The notes: generated from the letters alone by a model not told the origin. 64,000 bases of DNA from Ophiosphaerella korrae (GCA_028456385.1 JALNQF010000009.1:310001-374000); one strand, 5' to 3'; numbered from the stretch's first letter, positions 1-12,250 are shown. Numbers and translations: made by a program.

Positions 1-131
1 CCTCCCTGCATGTGAGTGACGACTATCTTGAACTTCTAAGACAAGAAAAAAATGCAGCCATGTCTTTATTACTCTCCGGATTTCGCAGAATGCAATATTG
101 TATTTGCAGAGAACTATATACCGAGAGTCGC

Positions 132-1420
132 TTAGGCGGCGCCATTGTAAGCGAGGTAGTTCTTGGTGCTGCCCTTGAGGCCAGTGATCTTGTCCTTGAG
201 AGCCAACTCCTGGAGGCGGGTGGACAGCGCAGCAGGTGTTTTCTTGCCTTCGAGAGAAAGGATATAGGCAGCAAGTCCAGCAACATGGGGGGTAGCCATT
301 GAGGTACCGGAGATGGAGTTGGTACCACCGTTGAGCCAGGTGGACAGAACAGAGACACCAGGAGCGAGGATGTCAACAATAGTGCCATAATTGGAGAATG
401 AAGCAAACCTGTCAGAGCTATCAGTTGCACCAACGGTGAAGACAGTAGGCTCAGAGGCAGGTGAAGTGTTACTGGCATCAGTGTTGCCATTACCGGCAGC
501 AACGGCGAAGAAAATACCGGCAGTGACAGCGTTTGCAGCGGCGGAGTTGACGGTTGTCGAGCGAGAACCTCCTAGAGACATGCTACCAACAACGCCGTTG
601 GGGCAGTTGCGGGTCTTAGCATCGTTTGCAACGAAGTTGATACCAGCAATGACACCAGAGTTGGAGCCCTACGAAAGTTTAGAAAATGCTTTTAAATATA
701 TAAGGAGCCAAGGGAAACTTACTGAACCACTGGCGTCAAGGACCTTGACAGCATAGAGCGAAGCCTTCTTTGCAACACCGTAGGTCTTGGAGCCGATAGT
801 ACCGGCACAATGAGTTCCGTGACCGTTGCCGTCGCTATTCGCACCATCGCCAGCAAAGTTGGAAAGGAAGGTGGCACGGCCCTCGAACTCGGGATGAGCG
901 GTGTAGATACCAGTGTCAACAATATAGGCACAAGTACCAGCACCAGCAGTGCTGTCATAGGCGTACGAGTACGATCCTGTCTGGAGGGTCGAGTGGGAGA
1001 TACGGGAAAGACCCCAAGTGGAAGAGCTTTGAGTAACAACATCCTTCTTGTCGAGTCGGTCGAATTCGCCAAGATTAGCCTTGACAATAGCGTCTTGCTC
1101 AATATAATCAACCTATAGAATGTTAATGAATGGATATTGTAGGATAATTGTGAGGTTCATACGCCTGGGAGGTTGCGGATGAGATCGACAATATCGTCGG
1201 TCATGTCAGCAGCAAAGCCTCCAAAATTGCCGAAGGAGTAGACATGGGCAGGGTCCTTTTTCAAAAGCTCCAGAGCCGTGTCGACGAGTCCATTTAGGTT
1301 CTCGTTCTTCATTTTGACAATGTATCTTCCTGGAATGGGAGCACCGGCACGTGGGACGATGACCGGGGCCGGAAGCGCAAGTGCCATAGGCAAAAGCGCG
1401 AGAAGAAGTGAAAGCTGCAT
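132..1420 (-). CDS. secreted subtilisin-like serine protease (peptidase S8A, proteinase K type)
   Basis: Three exons on the minus strand: 1420-1163, 1112-723 and 668-132, with introns of 50 and 54 nt (GTATGA...TATAG and GTAAGT...CGTAG); 394 residues, the usual size for fungal proteinase K-like enzymes. The N-terminus is a signal peptide ([19 protein letters not shown]), followed by an I9 inhibitor propeptide (about 30-100, with YIVKMK near its start and VDYIEQD near its end). The catalytic triad is visible: Asp152 in YIVDTG, His184 in [10 protein letters not shown] and Ser339 in [12 protein letters not shown]; Asn276 in AAGNGN is the oxyanion-hole residue. The mature enzyme should be secreted and cleave proteins broadly, supplying peptides or helping host or substrate colonisation. 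The start is the only ATG giving a signal peptide, and a TATA box lies about 120 bp upstream. The gene looks intact; the family call is secure, the substrate is not. Confidence 0.95.
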
Positions 1421-1536
1421 ATTGGCGGATTTTGAATGAAGGATGTTCTTGAAGCGAAGCTGCTGAAGACTGGCGCTGTTGGGCTGAGTATTGCTGTGCT
1501 CGTTGCCTGATGTTTTAGAATGGGTGTGTTGTACCT

Positions 1537-1544
1537 CTTATATA
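1537..1544 (-). promoter_or_regulatory. TATA box of the S8 protease
   Basis: The minus strand reads TATATAAG about 120 bp upstream of the protease ATG at 1420, a normal spacing for a filamentous-fungal core promoter. This is a motif match only. Confidence 0.5.
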
Positions 1545-4500
1545 GACGTAATGGAAGCCCTGTAGTGGAAGCGAAATGTAAGAGGCAAATTCACCTTCCA
1601 ATAAGGATTAGCCGTCGGAGGCTGAACGGTAAGCGTGTTAGGCCGATGTACTTACAGTACAAGGTTTCGACAACAGCAGGCGATTTAACGTGATTGTGCC
1701 TTTGACCCCCTAGTTTGGGAGGTGGTACAGCGTTGCCCGGCACTATCACTCACCAAGGCACCGCAGTAGCGTTGATAGAGTGTGGTAGGGCCGTCTACGA
1801 GAAGGAAGGAGCAAAGCCTGAGCAAGAAAGTCAGATGTCCAAATCTTGGCAAGATGCAACAGATATTAAAATTGCTTACTGGTTTAGGGATGTGGATAAG
1901 ATCTCAAAGGGACATCAACGTAGAAGGCGCACAGGGGGTGCGATTGGACGTGGGGTGGATCGATCTGCGGCAGTGTAGAGCCTAATGCGAGGCCTGATAA
2001 GTTGAAGCAAGCGTGCTGACTGGATCAGTGTCAGGCCGATCAGGGAATGAAGCACCTCGTGCAAGCAGGCGACTAGGTGGCTGACAAGTAGATCCTGCAG
2101 GGCTTTGTTTGCCAGTTGCAGTTTCACAAGTCTGATTGGACTCTGGGCGAGATGGTAGCGGGTGGGCTGGCCTAAGGCGGATCACGTCGCTTGACAAGAT
2201 ACTGCACGGTAAGCGCACATCCACAGCCTTACCCCTGACCTTAAGATCCATTCGTTCGGGAGCACCCGTGAAGGGGCTTGGTGAGCACTCGCATCCATTA
2301 AGTCGAGTACCGGAACAAAGCACTTGAGACAATGAAGAGTGTGGTCATGTGCTTGCACAAGACGACCCATGTTTGTTATTGATCGAAAGAGTAACATGTG
2401 AGAATTTCGCCTAAACATTCAAAACGAAGAGAAATTAAGGCGGTGCAAAGGTAGCTCGCAGCGTGAAGACTTTGCCGGTCAAGATCGATGATGCCAGCAG
2501 ATTCAGCCCGCTTGTTCCTGATAGGTTAGCATTTGAATTAAGGAGGTTCGTCGGTAGCTCACAGCCTTTGAGCGACGGCCACGCTTGGCACATGTGTTGC
2601 AGGGGACGAGATGTGTTCCAAATTTGGCCTATTAGAGGCAGCTACTAGGATAGTGTACAGCCGGACTGAGCGAGAGTGGGCCTATGGCCTTCCCTAAGCA
2701 GCGGTGACGAACAATCTACTTGGTCTTTGACATATTGGAAGGCGGAAGACGTCTGGAAATGCTGAAGGTAGGCTGGGAATGTTGAGTGAAGCATTGGACA
2801 CGCGATGGCCGTGTGCTGCTCACTTGCCGGCAGGAAAGGTGCAGCCTTTGATCCGCTGACCAGCATGGTAGACCAAGGCCGCTAACATTAAGCTTAAAAG
2901 CACGTAATGTGGAAACGACCTCCTTGTTTAGGATCTAGTCGACGCAGATCAATATACAAAACCCTTGTTCTTAGCCACACCTTAGATAAGGCGATAACAA
3001 GCGCAGAGCAATGCCATGGGGGTACGCGGGCGAGCACGACCAACAGTTTAGCAGAATTTCCGCGGCGAAGGTGACGGGAGAATGTAGCCTGCAAGCTGCA
3101 TGCTACGTCAGGTGCCTGCTTGCAAAGCTATCCAATAGGCTTGGATGTTTGCAGCAAACAAGCGGAATATCCACTCAACACAGCACGGAACAGCGTGGTG
3201 AGCAAGTTACCGGTACATAGTGAGTAGGTAGGCAGGTAGGTAAGTCGTGCGAGGCTGGGCCTCCCGCCAGACAGCCCGTGGCGTTGGCGCCTACGGTAGG
3301 TGTTGCGGTTGGTGGTGGTCTATGTGGTGCAGATCGTATCTGTGTTGTCACATCGCCATCGCCCTCCTGCCTGATGTGAGGGGCCTCTCCGACGATCAAT
3401 TTGCTTTATCGAGCGCCGTTGTTCGAAAGCAGATTGCGGTGCTTCTCAGCCTAATGACGAGAGGGCGAAACACGGCAAACCAAAGGCACGTGCTCTGACG
3501 CACAGGGCCCACTTCTCTCCATCGTTGCACACAGTATCCATCAACCAGGCTTAACCAGGCTTTCCCAAGCAGTCTCCGAGGAATGCCACCAGAATTCATT
3601 TATATCTGAGCAAACACAATATACATATCTCTACCAGAGAGACTTGTATCATGGTGCTGGAAATGCTTGATTTTGGTCCCTTCATTCAGGTACTCTCCCG
3701 ACGGCCCTTCCCCGGCCTGTGTGTTGTGCAACAGAACTGCAGTTCCCTTATCTCTCCTTCAATCGGTAACATCTAGTTTCATGGGCTTGAAAATTCCAAC
3801 ATTTCTTGCCGTCCCCTCAAGCACTTTCATGGGCACCAAGATGGGCAACGCACTTTTGACTTCGGTCTCGCCACCGAGTATGTGGCCGGGTCTAAGAATA
3901 CTAACGCCTCGCTACACAACCATTGGTTGTCGTACAGTAGTCCCCACAACTGAAATGGCAAGGGTTGCTTTGGTTGCGGCACACAAGCCCGAGCCAGACA
4001 TGCATTTTGTATATGTGTGTATCCACCTACTGGACACTACTTGCATTAGTTCAATGTTCCATGCATATAAAAAGACCATGTATTTGGCATGGGGTTGTGA
4101 GCTTGGTAGATTTCATACGTAGCTACCCACTATGCATACACAGCGTGAGGGCGGTTGTGCTTACCTAGTTCCGGTCCAGACCCCAGATGATTGACTAGGA
4201 ACTTGACGATGACCATTTAGCCAAGCTTCAAGAACCTTCCATGAATGTCTTAAACCTCCAAAACAGCTAAGACGTCTAATCACTTTTGTGGCGTGTGTTC
4301 AACAGTGACCCCACACAACGGAATTTCCCATGCTGGGTTACTTTAGCCTCCATTAGCCTACTCACGTCTCCTGCTTGATTGGCACTAAGACAATGCAGGT
4401 ACATTTGGGTAGGCGCTTTAACAGTTGTGAACCTATGAAGAGTCGGCACTTGGAATGTATAGATAAGTAGCCGCTTAATGAAAGCTTAGCATTCAAATAC

Positions 4501-5368
4501 TCAAAGTCTCCTTCCTCGTTTGTGCACAGGCAGCGGACAACCTACTTGATCACACAGCCAGGCCTAGAGTCACTGGTGCTGATAGCCTTGCGCCATATAC
4601 CCAAAGTGGTCACGCCATATTTGCCATTTACCGTTCGGATTCGCTATTCGATGTTGGGAAGCCTCACGGTTGTCCATACCGCCAAACAAGCCAAAACTAG
4701 CAAGTTCTCCTTCCTGAATATGTGTTGCCGATACGTCCTTGCATACACGCCTTTACCGGGCGTGACGGTCTGCGCGACGATAGGCCTGTATGTGTTAGCA
4801 AGAGCGACGACTACTTTTTCAATACCTTGGCTGGCCAGTGTGTGTGTATGTGTGCGTGATACTACATACCATTCTAAATAAGTGGAGTCTCCCTCCGCTT
4901 TGGTAGGAGCATATGATAAACCGGTGTAAATCAGCGGCTTTGATATGAGGAGTCTGGCTATCACTCGACTCTTCCCATGGTGTTTGAGAATCAAGCACCA
5001 ACCTTCTGGTGCGCTCGAGGTATTCGTGCACCACTAAAGTTTATCTTTAGCAATGGCACAACCCATAGATAGCATCATGCGTTGCGGGTTCCTGCTTATG
5101 GCTTCAGGGCTACAAATGACTACATCAGCTTCCACCCAGGGCAGTGGCGCAGAAGCGAGCGTGGTGCTTGGGGTGGCACAATGTTTGCTGGGATGTCGGA
5201 TGAATTAATCGACGTGCAGTATGAGTTGAAGTATTGTATGTCCGTGGTGACAAAGATTTACTAATGTGACATAGTTGGAATATGGTTTATTGTAGTATTT
5301 TAGAAAAAGCGATATATATATGGGTTGCGTCGTGATGCTGATTGGACATGCTTAGAAGAATCGAACAC
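1545..5368. other. gene-poor intergenic region
   Basis: About 3.8 kb between the protease promoter and the next gene. Open frames here (for example 3667-4122 and 4522-4881 on plus) are short, have no recognisable domains and no convincing splice partners. A GGTAGGCAGGTAGGTA-type simple repeat lies near 3224-3244. I see no transposase, LTR or tRNA, but old degraded repeats would be invisible without a genome-wide comparison. Confidence 0.6.
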
Positions 5369-6985
5369 TCAGAGCCGCAGGCGGTCTCTGCTTCTTCCTT
5401 CCGCTCTCCTTGCCACAAGGAACCACAGGCTACTGATCCAACACAGTATGACCCCGACCCAACTTTGGGGTGGTATCTTGAACAGATTGATGACAGCCAT
5501 TTGAAAGGCAGTCCTAGGGACAGCGATGAAGGTAGTAGTAAGCGGTGAGGTAGTTTTGACCATGAGAAGGGTGGAAGAAAAGACGGCCCAGGAACCCATG
5601 CCGCCAAATAGCATCATGGCCCAGAAAAAGGGCACGTCAAGGAACGGTAGGTTGTGGTAGATTTGGCCTAGATCGCCGAAGAAGAGCACGAGGGGGGTAA
5701 GGAGGAGGAGGGAAAGCAGGGAGGTGTAATGGAGGGTACGGTAATATGCCCGGGTTTCTTCTCTGTTCCCGGTGTCGTCGGCGGATGAAGGATAGGGGTT
5801 AAGGGCGTCACCCTGTGGGACTAGAGCGGCGGCGAGGGTGCGATAGGTGCGGAGCAGGAGGATGGGGTAGAGGGCGACGAAGAGCGAGGAGAAGACACCG
5901 GCGACAATAGACTCCCAGGTGACGCGGACATTGGAGCGGATGGTTGCAAAGAGGAGGTTGAGCGTGGCGATGAGGGCGGCGGACAGGGTACTGGCGCTGA
6001 TAGACTCCTTCTGCAGGAAGCAGGCGAAGAGGATGGCGAGCGGGGTGGTGCCGATGCGGGCGAGCTGGTAGGTGGGGAGGGGCGCATAGGCAAAGGAGAA
6101 GTTGCTCAGCAGCACCTTGACGACGAAGACGACGGCGAGGGGCAGGACGGCCTTGGCGACGTGCCAGTCAAACTCGAACAGGCCGCCGCCGGCAATACCG
6201 CCAGAGCCATGCGACAGCCACTGGGCGACGGAGCGCAGGATGTGCTTTTTGTTGCCGCCTCTGTATGCGCCGCCGGGCTGGGGCGCCTGGGGGAAAGCCG
6301 GGGCGACGGCAGCACCCAGACCCAGCCAGCGCAGGGGGCGGTGCAGGGCGCGGGTCAGCGACGAGAAGGCGACGAGGAGCAGGTGGGTGATGAGCAGCTG
6401 CAGATAGGTGCCGGCGAGCGGGAAGGGGAACTTGTAGATGCCCGTGAGGATGATGAAGCGGTTCATCAGCAGCAGGCCGAAGCCACAGCCGCCGACCCAG
6501 AAGACGAGCAGGCCGACCCAGACCTGCCAGCCCGCCCACGTCCCCAGCAGGAAGCGGCCCAGGCCGCCCCGCTGGAAGAGGCCGTGGGAGGCGCTGCCCC
6601 GCCGCGAGGCCCCGGGGCCCATCAGCGGGCGGATGCTGCTGCTGGCGGGCTCATAGTCCGGGTCGTCGTCCTCGTCCTCGCTCTGGGCGGCGCTGCGGAT
6701 GCGCGGGTAGGGGCTGGTGCTGCGGCTGCCAATGTCGATGAGCGGCACCGCGGGCTGTAGGTCCGACTGCGAGTTGTGGCTGGAGTGGCTCCTGCGGCCG
6801 TCCATGTCGGCGGGGAAGGAGGATTCAATGTCCAGCAAGTCCGTGTCATCGAGCGAGCTGGCGCTCTGGTGGGTGCGATGCTTGGCCTGGACGTCTGCCG
6901 TCGACGAGCGCGAGAGGCTGCTGAGGAGTTCGAGGGGCTTGCGAAAGGCGTGCTGTGGGCTGCGGGTGAAGCGCGCCGAATTCAT
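5369..6985 (-). CDS. drug/metabolite-superfamily transporter (triose-phosphate / nucleotide-sugar transporter type)
   Basis: Single exon, 538 residues from the ATG at 6985; the open frame extends about 20 codons further upstream, but only to a TTG. The first ~150 residues are polar, Ser-rich and acidic (a run SEDEDDD), so a cytosolic tail. Membrane segments begin around residue 155 (WQVWVGLLVFWVGGCGFGLLL) and about ten follow. The C-terminal half carries features of the TPT branch: LPTYQLARIGTTPLAIL, a segment like VRVTWESIVAGVFSSLFVALY, and SPLTTTFIAVPRT. TPT-family proteins exchange sugar phosphates or nucleotide sugars across Golgi, ER or organelle membranes; the sequence alone does not identify the substrate. 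Intact; the long tail makes it larger than the ~350-residue core. Confidence 0.75.
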   Translation of the reverse strand: MNSARFTRSPQHAFRKPLELLSSLSRSSTADVQAKHRTHQSASSLDDTDLLDIESSFPADMDGRRSHSSHNSQSDLQPAVPLIDIGSRSTSPYPRIRSAAQSEDEDDDPDYEPASSSIRPLMGPGASRRGSASHGLFQRGGLGRFLLGTWAGWQVWVGLLVFWVGGCGFGLLLMNRFIILTGIYKFPFPLAGTYLQLLITHLLLVAFSSLTRALHRPLRWLGLGAAVAPAFPQAPQPGGAYRGGNKKHILRSVAQWLSHGSGGIAGGGLFEFDWHVAKAVLPLAVVFVVKVLLSNFSFAYAPLPTYQLARIGTTPLAILFACFLQKESISASTLSAALIATLNLLFATIRSNVRVTWESIVAGVFSSLFVALYPILLLRTYRTLAAALVPQGDALNPYPSSADDTGNREETRAYYRTLHYTSLLSLLLLTPLVLFFGDLGQIYHNLPFLDVPFFWAMMLFGGMGSWAVFSSTLLMVKTTSPLTTTFIAVPRTAFQMAVINLFKIPPQSWVGVILCWISSLWFLVARRAEGRSRDRLRL

Positions 6986-7395
6986 CGTGTTGCCGGCATG
7001 GCCGTGCAAAAAGGAGACCTGACAATAAGTGTCCGGGTGGGCGTGCAAATAAAAGACGAGACGAAAATGTCAGCCTGGGCCCTGATTAGGCCCTGATTAG
7101 GTAGATGCCAGTACGCGACGCGTCGCCCCGGTCATTGCTGACCTAACACGGCACGTGACCTCCACCACCTACCCACTCCTTATTCTGCTCTTGCGCCTCG
7201 CCATTCTTGCGCCAGTCCTAAGCATTGTCTACCGTAAATGTGCCGTCGGCCTGGTGCTTGAAGAGATACTGTGCACTGCAAAAGTGCACAATGCTGAACA
7301 CTTCCATAGAGTTGAATATTCACTGTGACTTCACAACGTCGCTTCAACTCCTTGTCTCGCCTAATTTCTTTCTCCTGCGGTTCCTGCACGTAAAA
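6986..7395. promoter_or_regulatory. divergent promoter region
   Basis: About 410 bp separating the minus-strand transporter from the plus-strand small gene, so it must hold both promoters. It contains a short direct repeat (CCCTGATTAGG twice near 7080-7100). No TATA box or known operator is convincing. Confidence 0.4.
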
Positions 7396-7899
7396 ATGCC
7401 CGGTTTCCAGAAAATCCGTGCCACAGGCAGTCAATACTTCCCCACACACAGCTTGACCGACGAAGAACGAACACCATACCCCCAGGAGGACATTCTAGAT
7501 ATCACCTGTCAGCAGGGCCGCCCACATCGCGATATCAAGAGCAACACAAACAAGGCTGCATTGATAAAAATCTGGAGGGGCCTGGATACTTTCATCCTAG
7601 AACACAACGGAGCCCAAGCTCGTAGCAATCTGGAACCATCCGCTGCATTGAACACGAATACTACTCTTGTTGCATAACTTAGCACGAGCACCACTATAGA
7701 AATGGAAAGGACTACAAAAGTCGATGATGAAACCCAACCTAAGCCAAAATATGAGACCTTCAGAGAAGGCGCTAACATGTCGTTTGAGGAAGCTGTCGGG
7801 ATATTTCGTAACAACGCAGTCTCTCGGTTGAACACGCAACTCCGGCGCCAATACTACACTAGGTTGGCTGAAATTGTCGCTGCAGCCAAAAGCAAATAA
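7396..7899 (+). CDS. small hypothetical protein, two exons
   Basis: Two open segments lie in the same frame (7396-7677 and 7702-7899), separated by one TAA at 7675-7677. A 78-nt intron at 7622-7699 would remove the stop and keep frame: donor GTAGCA, branch-like GCATAAC, acceptor TATAG. The spliced product is about 141 residues, hydrophilic, with no signal peptide or membrane segment, and ends Lys/Ala-rich (AEIVAAAKSK). I recognise no domain. The donor is weaker than those of other genes here, so the alternatives are a single-stop pseudogene or two unrelated ORFs. The start was chosen as the first ATG close to the downstream coding-like stretch; upstream in-frame ATGs give a less protein-like extension. 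Confidence 0.45.
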
Positions 7900-9973
7900 T
7901 CCATTTGAACTCACCATCAATCAACTTCGATATTCAACTATCCTTCGCAACATCGTTGGCCAGGCGTGTTACTTGGTAATTTGGTTTTCTCTTTGGTTTT
8001 CCTTCCCATGTTTGGCTTCATGATATTTGAATGCAGTCTTGCCGCCTAAGCATATATAGACCGAGCGGCAACTAGGTTCAGACCGCGTCAAGGGACTCAG
8101 TATGACTCTAAAACCTTGTATTTTCATATTGGCACTCATAATTCATTCTCACGTTCATTTTTAATATGGAACATGATCACATTCTCCATTGTTCGTGTGT
8201 GTGATGCCTACAAACGAGCAACAGAACAGAGAGGTTTTGGCTAATAAACATATAGTGTAAGGAACGCCACACTTGGGCAGATTTAAATTTTGTCTCATTA
8301 CCGAGTAGAGCTCCGCGTAGCTTCCCCCCTGGTCGCGATAAAATGAAACAAATTACCCATGGACCTTCTCATTTTTGAAAACGCTCTTTTCTTTGAAATT
8401 CTGGTTTAAGAAGTAGGTTTTCGCAAAAGAGATGAGTGGCTACAAGTAGGTTGATAGGTGATAGTATGTAAATTGTGATTTGCTTTCGAGGAACCGCTGG
8501 TTCCTAAAAATTGATCTATCTTCCTATTTATACTAAGCTAAAGCCACGTGGGATCTACTTCATCCAAGCCATAGCGACCAAAGCTGGGCCCTCGTGATCT
8601 GCGGCCTGAAATATAGCCCATACTGTAGAGAGTTCTCACGTGTACTGGCCAAATACCTGAACTTAGGTTTACTCTACTCAGAATGTACACTGACTAGCAC
8701 AAGAACATCAAAAGCTAGGGTTAAGCTATAGGGGATTCTCATAGAAAACAATAAATTGATCGCCATAACAATTAGAAGGAGACACGCGGTTGCTACAGTG
8801 CCCAAGTGCTTATCTGGGTAGCTGCATCGTTAGGGACCTTGGGAATACTTCCAAACTGTACGCTGGAAAAGTCTTGCTCGTCAAATTTTACTAACTGCAT
8901 TGTAGCGGCGGAGAAACCAAGCTACGTGATAGAATTTGCCTTGATTGGGTGTGCATACCTGATGTGTATTGAGTTCCAAGGTTTCATTGTCCGAAGCCTT
9001 TCAATTGAAAGACATCTGGAAGTCTGGGCTGTTTCAGGGTTTTTTTTCACATCGCTTAGGTACCTAGGTAATCTTACATGTGTTAGTAAGTCAGAATAGA
9101 ATACCGTTGGAGTACCGTTCTTCTCATTCACAATATTGGATTATAATAGGCTGTGCTGTAATTAATACAGGTTACCGGCATAGCTGCCTATTGATCCTCA
9201 TCAAAGACAGCTTTCCTATTTCAATATGAATTTGGTCCCTGCACTCAATAAAAATGCAGCATCGAATGTTCATAGGCCTCACCCGTGGACGTGTTGAATA
9301 TAACAAAGGTCGAGAAGCATCAACTCTTATGAGGCAAAGATGCAAGACGGCTATATGACGAAAGAATTCCTCAGGCCATGTCTGTTTCATCTCCATGAAA
9401 CTTGGATTGCCCCAGGCAAGTGTTATATCGCAACAACTACGATATGGAGCTGCAGTAACCCCATTGCTAGAAAATCAAATATCGGCGAATTCGATATCTC
9501 TCTCCCATGGGTGGTCGAGGCCGGTATGCCAAGGATTGGGTAGTCCAAGATTGATTGAGAGATGCACCTGTGGAGTTATCATCCACTTGAAAACTAGACC
9601 CACCTTTCAATGTAGTGAAAGAAGCATAAAGAAAGCAAGGAAATCTCTGGAAATAGCTCCAACAGTCTATCCCTTCCACAAGCGCTTGACGTGCATGATC
9701 ATATATTTCTTTGTTGAAAGCCACCCCTAGCGAATCTACCTAGGTACAGCCATGGTTCGACAATCAGTTCGACAGGGGATAAAATCAGATTCTTTGTGTC
9801 GAGAGAGCAACGCAGCAGTTATTGACGGCGGTAATAAGAAAGGACTCTCACGCTCCACGTTTTTGACGGATTCGGCAACTTTCTCTCAACTTCCCGAAAA
9901 CTTCAAATACTACAAGACGAACCAGCTCTCAAAACAGCACTGATTAGCGAAAACGCAGAACCGCACTCTCAAA
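7900..9973. other. gene-poor intergenic region
   Basis: About 2.1 kb, AT-rich, with no ORF that resembles a protein. It carries CCTAGGTA-type short palindromes (near 9058-9070 and 9738-9746). No RNA gene or transposon was recognised. Confidence 0.55.
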
Positions 9974-12250
9974 ATGGCGGGTAACAAAGAAAAGAAACGC
10001 ACAAAGAAGGCTGTAGAGGAGACAGCTCCGGAAACAGTCGTCACCGAACTCGCCGTTGACTTCGAGGGAAAGCGCCATACCTTCGAAACGCTGAAGTCTG
10101 ACCTTGCTAAGATTCAACAAGCTGAGGCGGTTGCGAGAGAAAGTACAACTAAATCATCTAGGGAAGTCAGGGAAATACAGCGAAAAGCGTTTGTAAGGGC
10201 GCAATCAAGATTAGAAGACTTTTTGTATTATCAAATACAGACGCACCGCATACCTAGAGCAGCCTACTTACCTGTAGAAAAACCGTCACCAGATCAAAAG
10301 GACGCAGAAGAATATGCTGCTAAGAAGGGACATAGCAAGGCAAGCAAGGCTGGGAATGGTGACGAAGCTCGGTGGCTACGTGCGTTACTCAGCTACTTCA
10401 ATGAACGAGGAATCGGAGGCTTAAAATATGCTCTGGGTGAAATGGATTCACTTGGGAATCCTATCGCGGAGGACATACGCATGAATCGACCAGGCGTGGG
10501 ACCAGAAGAGCTTCATCTCTGGACACCTGTTTGTAGACGCGATCCGCGTCCAGATAGAGCGGCTATTGGTGCAGCAGCTCCCGTTGACCTGCCTTCTGAT
10601 TTCCTGGAGCCTGGGGAAATGGTTAGAATGGAAAAGATCCTCCGCAGCAATTCTGTGGCAGTCCCTCTGGATTTTAATTTGGATACTGATGCAATTGAGC
10701 GAAGAAGGAACGAGGTTGAAAGTAAAGTGAAGCATGTAAACGATGAACCCTCAGTTGCTGATACACACAATGCACGGCGTGCGCAAGAAATCGCGAGGTA
10801 CCAAGCCGATCGACCCAACACCTCCTGCCTTGATATCCGCCAAAAAAGCCCGGGTGGTTGGGCCATTGTCGATAAATGGCAACACATACGAACGGAAGCG
10901 GGACTGTTTATTGCTGCAAAGGAGACAGCGGGGGATTGGCTAACTTCATTTGATTGTTTGGACCGCGTAGGAAGGCGAGACATACCCGTGATTTTCCCTA
11001 CAAGTGCGGTCCGACATGACGCACAGCATGATATGGAACCTTCTGAAGAGGACGAGGAAAGGACGGACGAGGGTCCCTTGAATCCTAAACAGAATAGACA
11101 GGCACCATCAACAGGAACTAGTGGAGGCAAAGTTAGCCGTGCTACAGCAAATGAGGCCCCGCTGCGGAGAAGCAATCGGGGGAAGCCAACACCCAAGAAA
11201 GCTAGACTTAAGTACCGAGACAAGGAACTTGAACGCCCAACTGAGGCTGTAGTATTCGACAATGACCTAAAGCTAAAGGCCATCGATATGACCCCATGGG
11301 CCGAAGAGACGGATGGAAGACGCGAATGGCATGCCTATCGACAGCTCCCACCATCTTCACCTGTAGAATCTCCGCCCCGTTCCCCACTCGGAAATTATGA
11401 TATCATCATCAAACCACCAAATCCCAACTCGATACCCAATTTGATGAATGATGCCGGAAAAGGCGAGATCTGGAACGTGATCCCTGACGGCGAAGAGCTA
11501 CCAGATATCAATCTAGAGCCAAAGAGCAGGCGATGCCAAAAGAATATGCAATGCCGCGCATGGTGGCCACACTCTGAACAGGATTGTTGGGTTGTGCACT
11601 CCCAAAAGACACATCGAACTTTCAATATGACCACTGTTCAGCCTTCACAGGCTGAGGCTGTCGAAATCGAGCTGCGAAAAATTCCTGAAGTTCAGAATCT
11701 ACAGATGACGGAACGATGCATTGATGTATATCGCGAAAGATTGAGTGATCACTTCGGGCTCAAGCAAGACCAATGGCCAAAACTGGGAATACGGGTACCA
11801 TACGAACCAATGACTTACGACGACAGAAAACTGATTCGAGATCCTAAGCCGAACGACACAACTGATACAGACAGTGCCGTTGAGAATGCCGAAGACAAAA
11901 TCATTGCCAAAGATGCAAGCGAGCGAGCAGTGTTCAGTTTTCGTTCATCAGATGTCCTAATCATCAAAACAGCACAAAGAAATTGGGGCTCTCAACCCTC
12001 TCTAGGATACCAAAGTGGAAATGTAGGGGGATTAGTTCCCTACAAAAGCGAGGGTGGATCTACTGGAGTTAGCAACGGAGGGGCTGCCGCGACAAGGGCC
12101 GTCGCGCAAAGTAACGGGGAAGCCGAGATTGTGGACCAAGATGCCAATTTAGATACCGAGGAGGAGTCTGGTGATGAGAACGATATATTCCGCAAATCGT
12201 ACCTTGAGGGTCCGCTACGCCCAGCGACAAATCCCGCCGGATCCAGCTAA
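9974..12250 (+). CDS. hypothetical protein, 758 residues
   Basis: One uninterrupted exon starting at an ATG in AAAATGGCG context. The protein is hydrophilic with no signal peptide or membrane helix. Residues 1-20 are strongly basic (KEKKRTKKA), residues 30-75 look helical (an AEAVARESTTKSSREVREIQ-like segment), and a folded-looking block surrounds WLRALLSYFNERGIGGLKYALGEMD (about 135-160). A long acidic, Ser/Pro-rich middle (EEDEERTDEGP near 360) ends in a basic patch (RRSNRGKPTPKKARLKYRDKE, about 395-415). A second block near 520-560 has RRCQKNMQCRAWWPHSEQDCW. The composition suggests a nuclear or DNA-associated protein, but I do not recognise a family. It is convergent with the gene at 12549-13766, with 298 bp between. 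Confidence 0.75.
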   Translation: MAGNKEKKRTKKAVEETAPETVVTELAVDFEGKRHTFETLKSDLAKIQQAEAVARESTTKSSREVREIQRKAFVRAQSRLEDFLYYQIQTHRIPRAAYLPVEKPSPDQKDAEEYAAKKGHSKASKAGNGDEARWLRALLSYFNERGIGGLKYALGEMDSLGNPIAEDIRMNRPGVGPEELHLWTPVCRRDPRPDRAAIGAAAPVDLPSDFLEPGEMVRMEKILRSNSVAVPLDFNLDTDAIERRRNEVESKVKHVNDEPSVADTHNARRAQEIARYQADRPNTSCLDIRQKSPGGWAIVDKWQHIRTEAGLFIAAKETAGDWLTSFDCLDRVGRRDIPVIFPTSAVRHDAQHDMEPSEEDEERTDEGPLNPKQNRQAPSTGTSGGKVSRATANEAPLRRSNRGKPTPKKARLKYRDKELERPTEAVVFDNDLKLKAIDMTPWAEETDGRREWHAYRQLPPSSPVESPPRSPLGNYDIIIKPPNPNSIPNLMNDAGKGEIWNVIPDGEELPDINLEPKSRRCQKNMQCRAWWPHSEQDCWVVHSQKTHRTFNMTTVQPSQAEAVEIELRKIPEVQNLQMTERCIDVYRERLSDHFGLKQDQWPKLGIRVPYEPMTYDDRKLIRDPKPNDTTDTDSAVENAEDKIIAKDASERAVFSFRSSDVLIIKTAQRNWGSQPSLGYQSGNVGGLVPYKSEGGSTGVSNGGAAATRAVAQSNGEAEIVDQDANLDTEEESGDENDIFRKSYLEGPLRPATNPAGSS

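Noticed and set aside
3667..4122. 151-aa plus open frame in the gene-poor stretch
   Set aside because: No domain, no signal peptide, composition random, and no neighbouring exons.
9058..9070. CCTAGGTA-type palindromes (also near 9738 and 13793) as an operator
   Set aside because: Short, scattered in gene-poor DNA and not tied to any promoter.
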